A stretch of 64,000 nt of DNA. Origin: Leuctra nigra (taxonomy: Eukaryota; Arthropoda; Insecta; Plecoptera; Leuctridae). The stretch is from the NCBI GenBank assembly GCA_934045905.1, contig OW203768.1, forward strand, positions 16,148,316 to 16,212,315, in the 5' to 3' direction. Numbering within the stretch: the first letter of the stretch is position 1; each line of letters starts with the position of its first letter. The notes under the pieces are model-generated. The model saw nothing but the letters and a program-made list of their open reading frames with translations. It searched no databases and had not been told where the DNA came from. Made by a program: the position numbers and the translations under genes. Positions 23,415 through 34,800 of this stretch are shown piece by piece.

Positions 23415-24503
23415 TTGGATGTTCTTCCAATATTACCACTGACATTGAAGCACAACTATGTGTATAATGACTTTTACAATAAATTAAACTGGAAGGCTCA
23501 CTGTGATAATCTAGAAAAAAAGCTAAGTTCCTCCTGCTTTGCACTAAAAATAATTAAACAAACCACGAACATAAAAACTGCAAAAATTGCTTACTATGCA
23601 AATTTTGAGTCACACATACGCTATGGACTACAATTTTGGGGTAGTTCATGCAATACAAAACATATATTCAAAATGCAGAAGAGAGCGGTAAGAATAATAT
23701 TGGGACTTAGAAATAAAGACAAAAATTCATTTGTTAAACCACACTGTAAACCGCATTTCATAAAACATAAAATACTTACCCTCTATAGTATATACATTTT
23801 TGAATCATCAGTAGCCATTAAGAAAAACCTTCTTAATCTAACTCAGAACAAGGACATACACACTCACAACACTAGACAAAGAGAAAATGTACATGCAACA
23901 AATCATAGGATGAAACTAACACAACAAAACTCAAATTATGAAAAGTGAAAATTGTACAATAAATTACCTGTAGTCATAAAGAATGAAGAAAACTTAATTA
24001 TATTCAAACATAGACTTAAGACTTATCTTGGAACTAAAGCATATTATTCCCTTAAAGAATATCTAGACGATTAACTTCAAACATTGTTCCAAAGACAATA
24101 TTTCTCTAGATTGCTATTTATCTTCCATCTATGCATGTTCATTCTAAATCTATTTTTAAGAGAGTGAATTAATAATTATTCCTTGCAGTATTCTGTGATA
24201 AAGATAGAAAAATTAGATATCTAGAAAATTAGATACCTAAATATTCCTAATATTAAGTTCGTCCGTATCAACTGTTATTGTTATGCATTGTATTACTAAT
24301 TAATTACCATTTAATAACAATAGTAGTAGTAGTAGTAGTTGTAGTAGTAAATAGAATATAGAAGTGCAGTATAATGTGATACATCACTTGTACATTTCCA
24401 CATACCCTAAACATGAGAGCTTGCTACTCAAGGGTCATTGTTTTATGTACCTACCTATGTAAAATAATTGGAAATAAAACTAAACTAAACTAAACTAAAC
24501 TAA
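23415..24503 (+). mobile_element. Second LINE fragment with (ACTAA)n tail
   Basis: A 177-residue frame (23415-23948) matches the C-terminal part of a non-LTR reverse transcriptase (WKAHCDNLEKKL, RYGLQFWGSS). About 500 bp of 3' UTR follows, ending TTGGAAATAAA and then ACTAA repeats (24478-24503). The ACTAA tail marks a real 3' end. It is heavily 5'-truncated. A related 3' end lies near 49040-49085. Confidence 0.8.
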
Positions 24504-24670
24504 ACTATGAATAACTTAAGAAGAAATAGGTAAACGGTGAAGAGGTGAAGCAGCTGAAGAGAAGAGATGGATGTATGGAAGATCAACGACTCGATTGTTG
24601 AATACAGACCAATTGTGTACCTATTTTATGTGCTCAATAAATTACATTATTATTATTATTATTATTATTA
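24504..24670 (+). mobile_element. LINE 3' remnant with (ATT)n tail
   Basis: Ends AATAAATTACATTATTATT followed by more ATT units up to TCGG, where hAT-like sequence resumes. It may be the displaced 3' end of the LINE at 22433-23323. Confidence 0.45.
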
Positions 24671-25121
24671 TCGGTATTTTCATTGCCTCTACTGCGGCTC
24701 CCATTATTTTATAATTTATTAATTTTTGGGCAATTGGCTCCTTCACCAAAAAAAAAGGTTGCCGTCCCCTGCACTAGTGTTAGATTATGGTGTTAGCATA
24801 GACTTCATCGGATGAGGATATCAAATCATTTTCTGCAAATCCGTTTCTTTCGAATACCGTTTTATCTTTTGTTGAGTGTATAACGCTAAATCTAGAAAAT
24901 GGACTTCCGGCATACTACCTCTGATGTATAGAATTATGTTACGGGTTGAATCCAGTGTACTCAGCATACTTGCATAGATAAAACTCACTATATTTTTAAC
25001 ATGAAGCTGTATAAGCAAATTGATTGATACAGACATCCTCAGAATGAAATGCACGATTTCTTATTATTTTTCGAAGTATTTCGGTTCCTCCTTCCGGAAA
25101 CACAACAAAAATAATTACATC

Positions 25122-25541
25122 TGGAGGAAAAAACACTGATATTAGTCATTAGTTTTTACTGACATTAGTAAGAAATTTACTATATTTCTGACTTTTTTTG
25201 TCTGGGGCTTAACGTCGCACTGTTCTGCAGCGAGGCTAATGGCGACGGATGAATGATTATGATGATGATTGGGAGATGATGGTGAAGGGTAGGTAAGGAT
25301 GGAAGGTGGGAAGGAGGCGGTCGTGGTCTATTAGTAGGGTACCTTCCCAGCATTTGCCTGTCGACTGAGGGAAAACCACGAAAAAAAAACCCAGTCAGGA
25401 AGGACGGCCGCGGGAATCGAACCCGGGCCTTCGGAATACAAGTTCAGGAGGCCCGGATTCGATTCCCGCGGCCGTCGTTCCTGACTGTTTTTTTCTTCTT
25501 ACTAATATCTAATGACTAATATCAGTGTTTTTTCCTCGAGG
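25122..25541. repeat. Inverted duplication around a SINE copy
   Basis: The outer arms are inverted copies of GAGGAAAAAACACTGATATT and AGTCATTAG. Between them is a nearly complete minus-strand SINE (25193-25447), followed at once by about 43 bp of the same SINE in plus orientation. The centre is near 25447. Confidence 0.75.
25193..25447 (-). mobile_element. tRNA-derived SINE, nearly complete
   Basis: On the minus strand, the B-box GGTTCGATTCCC and body run to GTTAAGCCCCAGACAAAAAA. The A-box end of the head is missing, because the sequence turns back into an inverted copy of itself at 25448. Confidence 0.85.
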
Positions 25542-25921
25542 GATAAAATCCCATCATCCTGATAGTGGTTTGCCATGATTCCCCAGTTTACTGGATTTTG
25601 TCTCAACCAATTAAATTATTAGAAACAGGAAAATAAATGTAACATTCAATATTGTTAGTCGCGGTCACTCAGCCTTGGAAAACATCGGAAAACACGCTGG
25701 TAAAATAACTAAGCATAAATTGATTCCTGAATGACGTATTAATATTATATAATGGCCTGCAGCAGGTTCGATGCGATTCTTGACCTCGCCCAAAAGAGAT
25801 ATTTCTCAACTGACCCAAATATTGGAGCATTATTATTATTATTATTATAATGACCCAACTTGATTCTAGAAACAATTGTGTTTATTGATGTAGGTAGTAA
25901 GCAGGTAGTCATGAAATTAGT

Positions 25922-26031
<110 letters not shown>

Positions 26032-26465
26032 AGTTGGATATGAAGTATAATTTTGTAAATTTTGTAATTTTAAATTGTGTTACGACAATTAATAAATTCT
26101 TTTAATTACAATTTTTTCGTAACGTGGGTAAATAATCCGAAAAATATATCATTTTATAGAATTATATTTCGATTCTCTTGCTAATTGGCCATGATTTTGA
26201 TGGCTCATTTTTCAGACGATACAATTGATTAAATTATTCGTAAAAAAATTACATAATAGGAATTTAATAAAATAAATCAAAATTGATTTAAAATTGAAAT
26301 ATGTAATTCTAAAAAATAGCAGATTTAATCATCAAATTACATATCTTTCACATTATGCAATATTATTAATTTCGCTGCAGTCATCTCCACTCCAGCATCA
26401 CTTTCTTTGCCTCAGCACCATCTCTTCGCTTTCAGCCTGTAATGAAAATGCAAATTGTCCACGAT

Positions 26466-28668
26466 CAGTGGCGTGCCGACCTATCTAAATTTGGTGCTCA
26501 AGCACAGTCATTTTTTGGGGGTGGGTGGTCCCCGCAAGGGGACCTACCCACCTTGAGATACATTTTATAATGTAACAGTGATACATTCACCACTCATACA
26601 AGTTAATGTATTCACACAAACATGGTGATGAGGGTGTATACGTCGTATTGCTGCACAGCAAACAGTGACATTGTAAATCAATATAGAAAGGGAACAAATG
26701 ATTTCTCTCAAGAAATGTATGCAGTGAACATGTAGGTATATTTGTGCTAATGCTTGATCCATTTTGAGGGTTGAGTATGACTAGGTGGTGGATGGTTGCA
26801 AAAACTGGTCGATCATGGTTCGGTGGGTGGATGGATACTAAAATATTTATGAAACAATATTCAACTGTCCAATTTTCAGTACTTATTGAAAGGATTTGAT
26901 TAATCATAAAAACAGGATAACTGTTAGAAAATCATCTTCTGTATTTTCTTTCATGCTCCTGCATGCTGGATCGAAAATAGTAATTTATTATCAGCAAATA
27001 AGCATCGAATATTTAATGTATAATTTATGGATTTAAATTAACGAACATGAATCCATTGAATCCATTGAGTACCAAAATTATTTTAAACCCGTCCTTGGGT
27101 AGCCTAAAACGAAAGATCATTCACAATTATTGTACCTACCTGTAAAACCATTTTAAACGTGCGCTATAATGTAATGAAAAACAAAAAATAGCAGCGCGGC
27201 ATTTTTAATTTTTTTTTTTTTTATATGAATGACTTTTCTGTTTTCTATCAAAAATACAGTACCTACCTGTAAAATCATTTTAAACCCGATTTAATGTATA
27301 GTCAAAAACAAAATGTTTCGCTGCGCGGCTATTTTATGTACATGATTTTATTGAATGTAAAATCAATTTTAACCCGTCCTAAAGTAGCCAAAAAACCAAA
27401 AAATTCGCTGTGCGGCAAAATTATGTATGAATATTTTTGATTAATTATTAAAGAATGTATTGTTTACTTTCAAAAATATAGTACCTGTAAAATCATTCTT
27501 AACCCGCTTTAATGAAGCCAAAAATAAAAAAAATTCGCTGCGCGGCTCTTTTATGCATAATTTGATCACTTATATAAATTAAGGACTTTTCTGTTTTCCT
27601 TAAAAAACAGAGAAATATAAAATCATAATAAACCTGTCCTAGGTAGCCGAAAACCAAAATTTCCTGCAACGCATTATAAAGTGTGCTTTTCTTTTTATAA
27701 ATTAATCACTTTTTGGTTTATTTTAAAAAATACAGTAGGTCTAAAATCATTTTAAACCCGTTCTTGTAACCAAAAACAAAAAGTTGCGCTGCGCGGCTAT
27801 TTTATGTGTGATTTTATTGCTACTGTAATATCATTTTTAACCCGTCCTAAGGTAGCTAAAAAGCAAGAAATTCTCTGCGCGGCATTTTTATGTGTGCATT
27901 TTGTTTATTAATTAATTTCTTTTTCTATTCTTTTTTTTAATTTTAGTAAAATTATACTTAGTAGGCACCTGTAAAATCATTTTAAAACCGTTCTAATAAA
28001 GCAAAAAAATTGTTCGCTGCGCGGCTATTTTATGTCTGATTTTATTGCTGCTGTAATATCATTTTAAACCCGTCCTAAGGTAGCTGAAACCTAACAAATT
28101 CGCTGCGCGGCACTTTTATTTGTGATTTTTATACATGAATGAATTTTCTGTTTTCTTTCAAAATCGTCCTACCTACCTGTAAAATCATTTAAAACTCGTT
28201 CTAATGTAGACAAAATCCGAAAATTTCGCTGCGCGGCATGTGGGTGCAATGCGTTAAAGAATTAAATGAATTACTTCCCAGTTTTTCTCTTCCATTAATG
28301 TGTACCTATAATCAATTTAAATCAGTCTTAAAGTAGCTAAAACTAAAATAATTCACTTCGCTTTATTTATTTCATTGTAGGTAGTTTTAAGAGGTGTTAA
28401 CTTCATCCAACATTAACAATGATAAATTATATTCTCAAGTCTATAAAATACAGAGTAAATAGTCTAAAATGCACCAAAAACCTTCAAAGTTGGTATTGAA
28501 ATTGAATTTTTTCCGAGGCTATGCGCCCCGGACCTGCATGTACTGGGTGGCCCTCCCCCCAGACCCCATTGATCGCTGCCCATTTTATGTTCTTGACCAT
28601 TGGGGGTGGGTGGGTATACCCACCAATGACTTAGCACCGGTCCTCAAGATAGGTTCGGCACGCCACTG
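26466..28668. mobile_element. 2.2-kb hAT-like element with internal tandem array
   Basis: The inverted ends are CAGTGGCGTGCCGACCTATC and CAGTGGCGTGCCGAACCTAT, with a perfect 8-bp target duplication TCCACGAT (26458-26465 and 28669-28676). No transposase is visible. Much of the interior (about 27070-28250) is a degenerate tandem array. Its right end lies 167 bp before the chitinase start codon, so it sits in the likely promoter region. Confidence 0.9.
27070..28250. repeat. Degenerate tandem array with GCTGCGCGGC core
   Basis: At least nine readable copies of a GC-rich core TTCGCTGCGCGGC, each preceded by a variant of AAATCATTTTAAACCCGT and TAGCCAAAAACAAAA. Cores lie near 27191, 27320, 27404, 27534, 27785, 27873, 28013, 28100 and 28224, with one more worn copy near 27666. 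Spacing falls into two classes, about 84-88 and 119-140 bp. The rest of each unit is very AT-rich. Confidence 0.85.
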
Positions 28669-28834
28669 TCCACGATGCAACCATTTGCCCACTTGTTACA
28701 TGAAATGCCAAGTGAATGGATCATGTTTTTCTGCATCACTCGTAGCTAGCGGGGTCATAACGGTAAAACCGGTGTCTTATGCTCGGTGCGGGGCCTCCAC
28801 TCATCGGATCGAATGCTCTGACTCTGTCTGTAAG

Positions 28835-31800
28835 ATGGTTGCGTGGAACAAAGGTGTTTTCGAGTGGCTCTGCTTCATTGTTGTCATCGTCATCAACTTG
28901 GCGGTGCACAACAATGGAACTAGTGTCAATGTTGCAAAGAGTGGGGTTCAAGTTATACCAGGTGAGTGAATGTTATTTTTTGGAATGTTTTATGTTTGAA
29001 TTTGAATTTTAAATGGAATGATCTGACATATTGGTGTTCAATGAGGCGTTTAAAATGTAAAGTAGGCAATTAGTGATGCAGGGCGGATGGCAGATTGCCG
29101 ATGGCGAAGGGGAAGAGAGAGAGAGAGTTTTAATCTTCGAATAAGAATACGAATAATACAAATCCAGCCAATGAAAGTGCTGGGAATCGGAGTTATTCGA
29201 CGAATAATAGTTATTCGGAGAATCAATTAATGAAAAATTATTGCGAAGGAAAATTGAATGATATTTCGTCAATGTCAACTTTAATTGGCTATTTGATATT
29301 CAAAACTTAAATTGTAGGACCTGCCCTAATAGGTCATGGGTTCGAATGTTCTCATCGACCAATTGATCTCATTCCATTGGTTTGAAATCGAGCGTGAACT
29401 GCTATTGATTTATTGGTTCGATTGAATGATTTTGAGCTATGACATGGAAATACGTGATTTTATGAGAACTATCTTTGTGCGTTTGATAAGCGAGCACTGG
29501 CAGCATACACATTGATGATGAGATAAATCATATTTTCTCCATTCAAATACCATTTCAAAGTTGGCTTAAAATGTTAACAATTATTTAAATTATTTACGAT
29601 GCTAAAAATTTGTAAAATATAATAAAATGCTGATTTTTTTTTTTTTTTTTTTAATAAGATGATTTTGTTCAAAAGCTGCGGTCAGCTAGAAGAAGACAAC
29701 CGGTCTCTATATTGCATGCAAAATTTCAGCTCGATCAGTGTAACGGTGTGGACTGCACCGCACTGTCAAAGGAGGAAAAAAGTAAAACATTAACACAAAA
29801 TACTGATTTCCAGCAGCCAAAATTGAAAGACAAGAGGGTCCAGTGTAAAAGTCACATTTAGGCCATTTTCAGTTATGGGAAAAACTTATTCACGCACACC
29901 ATTTAAAGTTTTTCACGGGACGTATATTTGAGTTATTGAATGTTTTAGATTATCTATAAAACTACGAAAATCGATCTGTGCATTTCTTCCCTTACCAGGC
30001 GCGTATGAATCAAGGGGGGGAGGGGGGGACCGGCACCCCTGTCTGGATCCTGACCCCCCTGCTAGAGATCCTGAACACCCCACCTCCAGACACAAAATGT
30101 TCAATTAAGAGATGCAGATTTGCTTAATTTTAAGGTTGTATTCTCAACATTTTCTCAAGTTTTGCAAAACTAATTGAACAGATATTATCCAATGAGACAA
30201 CTCATTTACTCATTTGTCCAACATGATCATCCTCATGAATAAAATTTAATAATTAGATACACTACCAAAACACATACTACAGATTTTTCTTATTGCTTAT
30301 TGCTTGCTATTGCAACCTTTTTCAAAGGTATTCCAAAATCGATTTAATCGATACTCTTTTACTACAATTCAAAAATTTCCCTGCGGGCCATTGGGGATTT
30401 TATAAAATAACAAAATGTACAGATTATATATTATCATTTTGTCTAAAATTTCCCCAAGAATATTGCCTATCACACATTTTAAATTTCTTTAAAAATAATA
30501 ATAAAATAGCTTCAATTCGATTCATTGTATCAAAAATTAAAAAAAGGCCTGCGGGGCTAACTGGGGGGGGGGGGGGGGCGAGTCCCCCAGACCCCCTTGT
30601 AGCAGCACACTACATTTTCATTGCATCCATCGATCTCCGATGATTTTGACCCCCCCCCCCCCCACTCAAAATAAAGTTCCTACGCGCCTATCCTTTGCTG
30701 ACCCTATCTGAAGATGTTCCGAATAACCTGAGTTTGAGTGCATATTATATTCTTCTACCTAGGTTGACCTGAGTGTATGCATCTGATTGCTCTTCCCGAC
30801 ATCCTTGTATGACCGCGATAAGAAACACCACTATTATGTCATTCACACCGGAAAGTCTCACACACTTACTGACCTCAGTTAGGTGAAAATAACTTACCTA
30901 CCTACTTACATCTAACATTATACTCATTTTGCTGATATACATCATTATTTTATTCTACTTTAAAACTAGGTAACACTAATGTTCCATATTCTTTAAAGCC
31001 ATGAATATTTAGAAACATGTACCTAACATTTTTTCAAAAAATATGTCCAGGTATAGGCTGTGGTATTAGGTATAGGTATCTAGGTATTTGAGGTTTTGTC
31101 GAACACTTTCCAATGAAATGTGTGGAAATGAATCATGTTACTTCACGGTCTAAGAAATATCTCAGAATCAGACCTACTATCTTTACCACGAGAAAACGGG
31201 AATATAATCTACATAAAAAGGTTCCATTGTAGCTTTATAAGTTGTCAAAAGTCCTCATAAAATCAAGATAATCAACCATTCAGGTTTTCCAACACTGTAA
31301 ATCCTCTGCCTATAAATTGAGTATTTTTGTGTGTATCGTATTCCCCTTCCCTAACGTATTTTTTAAGATAAGCTTTTTGCTCTGGTTCTGCAGTTTTAAA
31401 ACTTTCGGTTATTATTTGCGTATGCATTAAAATATCATACATTTTTATGGCGATGAGCAACGTCAAACGATATCTCATTTACTATCAATTTAGGTCAAGA
31501 AATAAGCCGGTTGGAATGTGGAATGTGTTAAATCATTCAAATACTTAGGTATGTTGTTGGATGTAAATCTAAGTTTTAAACAACATATACTGTACATAGA
31601 GAACAAAATCAGAAAAAAACTTAGCTACCTTAGTAGGATAGGTCAGCACCTGACAGTAGCCACAAAACTATGTATATATAACACTATTATTAAACCACAC
31701 CTTACCTTTTGTATGATTTTATTGTATCAGGCATTTAATACAGATATTGAAAGACTACAGATTCTACAAAATAGAGGCATGAGGATTATTCTGAAATGTA

Positions 31801-34800
31801 GTAGATATACACCTGTAAATACTATGTTAAAATCTCTAAATTGGCTAAGGATTAAGGATTATGTGTATTTTCAAGGCATGTGTTTTATTTACAAACTTCA
31901 AAATGGTCTTCTACCTGCATATTTTACAAACACTGAAAAAGTTGAAAATGTCCATCAGCATTACACGAGAGCGCATAATAATTTTTTTCTAAACCATGTT
32001 CATAAACAATCATCGGCCAAATCTTTATTTTATCTTGGGATTCGTTCTTTTAATGCTCTTCCACTTAATGTTAAAAGTGTGAGGAGTCTTAGCATATTTA
32101 AAAGCAAACTTTTAGAAATTATAATGACGGAAACATTTATGTTGACATCCTAATTAGATTATTCTATGTTTTTAGTGTGTTAATTCTTTGGTTTGTGTCT
32201 TTATTGTGTATCTTTATGTATCTTTGTATTGTACTGATTTGTGAAAGATAGCGCTTGCGCTAAATAAAGAATTATTATTATTAACTGTAATGTTAATCCA
32301 TTTATTTGTGATAAAAATAGGATTAGATATCTCGTAGAAATGCACCAAATGCATGTCTAAATAAAATGAAAACATTTCCTGGGGGTTGCGCCCCGGACCA
32401 TCATTGCACAGGGGGGCCCCATTTTTTTTCATTTCATTTATTTTTTATATTCACACATCATACATAGTCATACAATAAAAATCATGGCACCTCCATAAGC
32501 CAAGGCCTGTGCGGAGGTACATGCGGAAAATTAGAACAATGTAATGTAAATACAAATAGAAAACATATAGGTATAAGATACAAAGTCCTGATGAAAAACA
32601 ATTAATTACAATGAGCATATAGATGTAGACAACCCTACATTAGTCATGATATTATATTGAAAACAATTGTGATCAGTATAATTGTATTTTTAATTATGTA
32701 ACTGAAAAAAATGCTAATTATACAAATGGTAAACTACATCACATAAATTATACTTTTTAAAGATGAGACAGGCGTATTGAATATCCAAACTTTTAACTTA
32801 GATTTAAAGATTTTATAAGAAGCTGACGACGACACCAAAGTGTTTCTAATATCAATAGGCAGAGAATTATATAACTTAGGACCAATGAAAGCCCCATTTC
32901 TTTGGGCAAAACTGGAGTTGACTCTTTGAATAATTAATTTTTCATTGGTCTTATATCTTGTGGAAATTTTAGTTGTAGAATCTGTAAGTTCATTAGATGC
33001 CTTCCGGTCCTTATATACATGAACATGATTAATTAAACACTTTGCAAATAATTTTATTAACGGTAGAACATTGGTCTCATTGTAAAGCTGAATAGTATTA
33101 AATCGTCTATCTTTCTTATACATAATTTTTAAGACTGTATTCTGAATAGTGCATATTGCCTTTACATGCGATCTACAGGCGCCACCCCAGCTGGTAATTC
33201 CATATTGTATAACGGATTGAACCAGTGCGAAATAAACCATTCGGAGAGTATTTGTGCTCAGGACATTCCTAAGATTATAAAATTTGGGGAGAGTAATTCT
33301 TAATTTTCTCACTACACTTGTAATATGATTTTGCCAATTTAAATGCTGGTCAACTATAATACCCAAATACCTAATTGTGCTTGATTTTATTATTTCATCC
33401 CAGACCCCCCATTGATTTGTAGACATTATGTACGCGCCTGGCTGCAACTAATTTATATTACCTATATTATAATTTATATTATTATATAGTTTTAGTTTCT
33501 TGGGTGGAGTTCCTATAACGATTCCTTCCAACATTTGGAAACTGTTTATCAGATTTCTGAAAGATAAGCGAGAATATCATAAAAAAGTATATTCTAAATA
33601 CCTACGCGAGTTTCAGATAGTAATGAAGTAATAATAACAAAATTAAAATTGATGTAAATCCTTTAGTAATGAAATCATTCTAAATTTAATAAAATTAAAA
33701 ATACATTCAAACAATATTTCTTTGATTATGAAACGTGGACCAAATTATCATAAATTTAAACACAGCCAAGAATTAGTTTGATCATGGTGCAGATCATTAT
33801 ACTTTCAGTTTCTCGATAAAACAATATTTCAAAATAAGCTAAAAATGTGAGGAAGACTTACTAGACCGATTCTCTGAAAAATTAAAAATTATTATAAAAT
33901 TTTGGTTTTGAGGAACTTTCAAAATTTCAAATAGACCGATTTAAAAATTATCTAGGTGGCTCTGATTTTCAAAAAATTTCACATGCAGTTTGGTTTTCCA
34001 TATATCTGTTGGTGTTTTTATCCATTGTTGTAAAACACCAATAGATATATGGAAAACCAAACTGCATGTGAAATTTTTTGAAAATCAGAGCCACCTAGAT
34101 AATTTTTTAATCGGTCTATTGATCCATAGAGATTCATATACTTACAGAGAGGGGCAAGTAGATAGCCAGCCTTGGTATGATGCGATGTACATTGTCAGGG
34201 TAGATCTGAGCATGCTCAGCCACCATCTTGGAGATTATTTCAAAAATTACTTTAAAAATGGCACCCCCCTCGATTGTAATGTTGTTGGCAAGAGACTTGA
34301 ATGTTACTTTGTACTAACCTTCAGTGCATACTTCACAGTAACAAACAACACAGAACAAATAAATGTACAGTAAAAACAAGATATAATATTGTAATAGTCT
34401 TCTGATTCAAGTTAAAAACGTGTTTCTAGTAAGTTTAAAATTTGACAGCTCAAAGTAATTTTTTCACTGCCTTCCGAATTAATTTTCCATTTCAGTGGCA
34501 GTGAATTATTAAATATCTCCAATATGGAGAAAAAGGATCTTTCAAAATTAGTCAAGCATTAACCAGTAGTTACCCCTCTCTGTAATATATCTCTATGATT
34601 GATCATAGTATTTCCCTTTTCAACTAATTAGAAGATGCCAATTGTTTTTACAATTCTGCAAAATTCCAGCTTCATCAGAGAACCATGTGTGCCCTGTATA
34701 AAGAACTCATAAACAAAAGATAGTATCAAGGGTTTAATAACGCTTAATAAGGGTTTAATAATAAGTGTTTTGTCCCCTAGGATTGAGCCGCGTGGTGGTT

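Larger units (their letters stand above)
22104..24771 (-). mobile_element. hAT-like element containing LINE insertions
   Basis: The ends CAGGGGTCGGCAACC (left) and GGTTGCCGTCCCCTG (right), and the sequence next to them, match the element at 8758-9564 in reverse orientation. The flanking 8-mers (CACTCGAT, CACTAGTG) agree only in part. The middle, about 22400-24670, is not hAT sequence but non-LTR retrotransposon fragments, so this is a nested insertion. Confidence 0.7.

Noticed and set aside
22433..23948. A host gene encoded by two adjacent long frames
   Set aside because: Both are truncated LINE reverse-transcriptase C-terminal regions with their own 3' tails, inside a hAT-like element.
27070..28250. 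CRISPR-like array
   Set aside because: The genome is eukaryotic, the units are degenerate and the spacers are not unique. It is a tandem repeat within a transposon.
28469..28834. Upstream extension of the chitinase first exon frame to 28469
   Set aside because: This part is hAT-like element sequence. The Met at 28835 gives a proper signal peptide.
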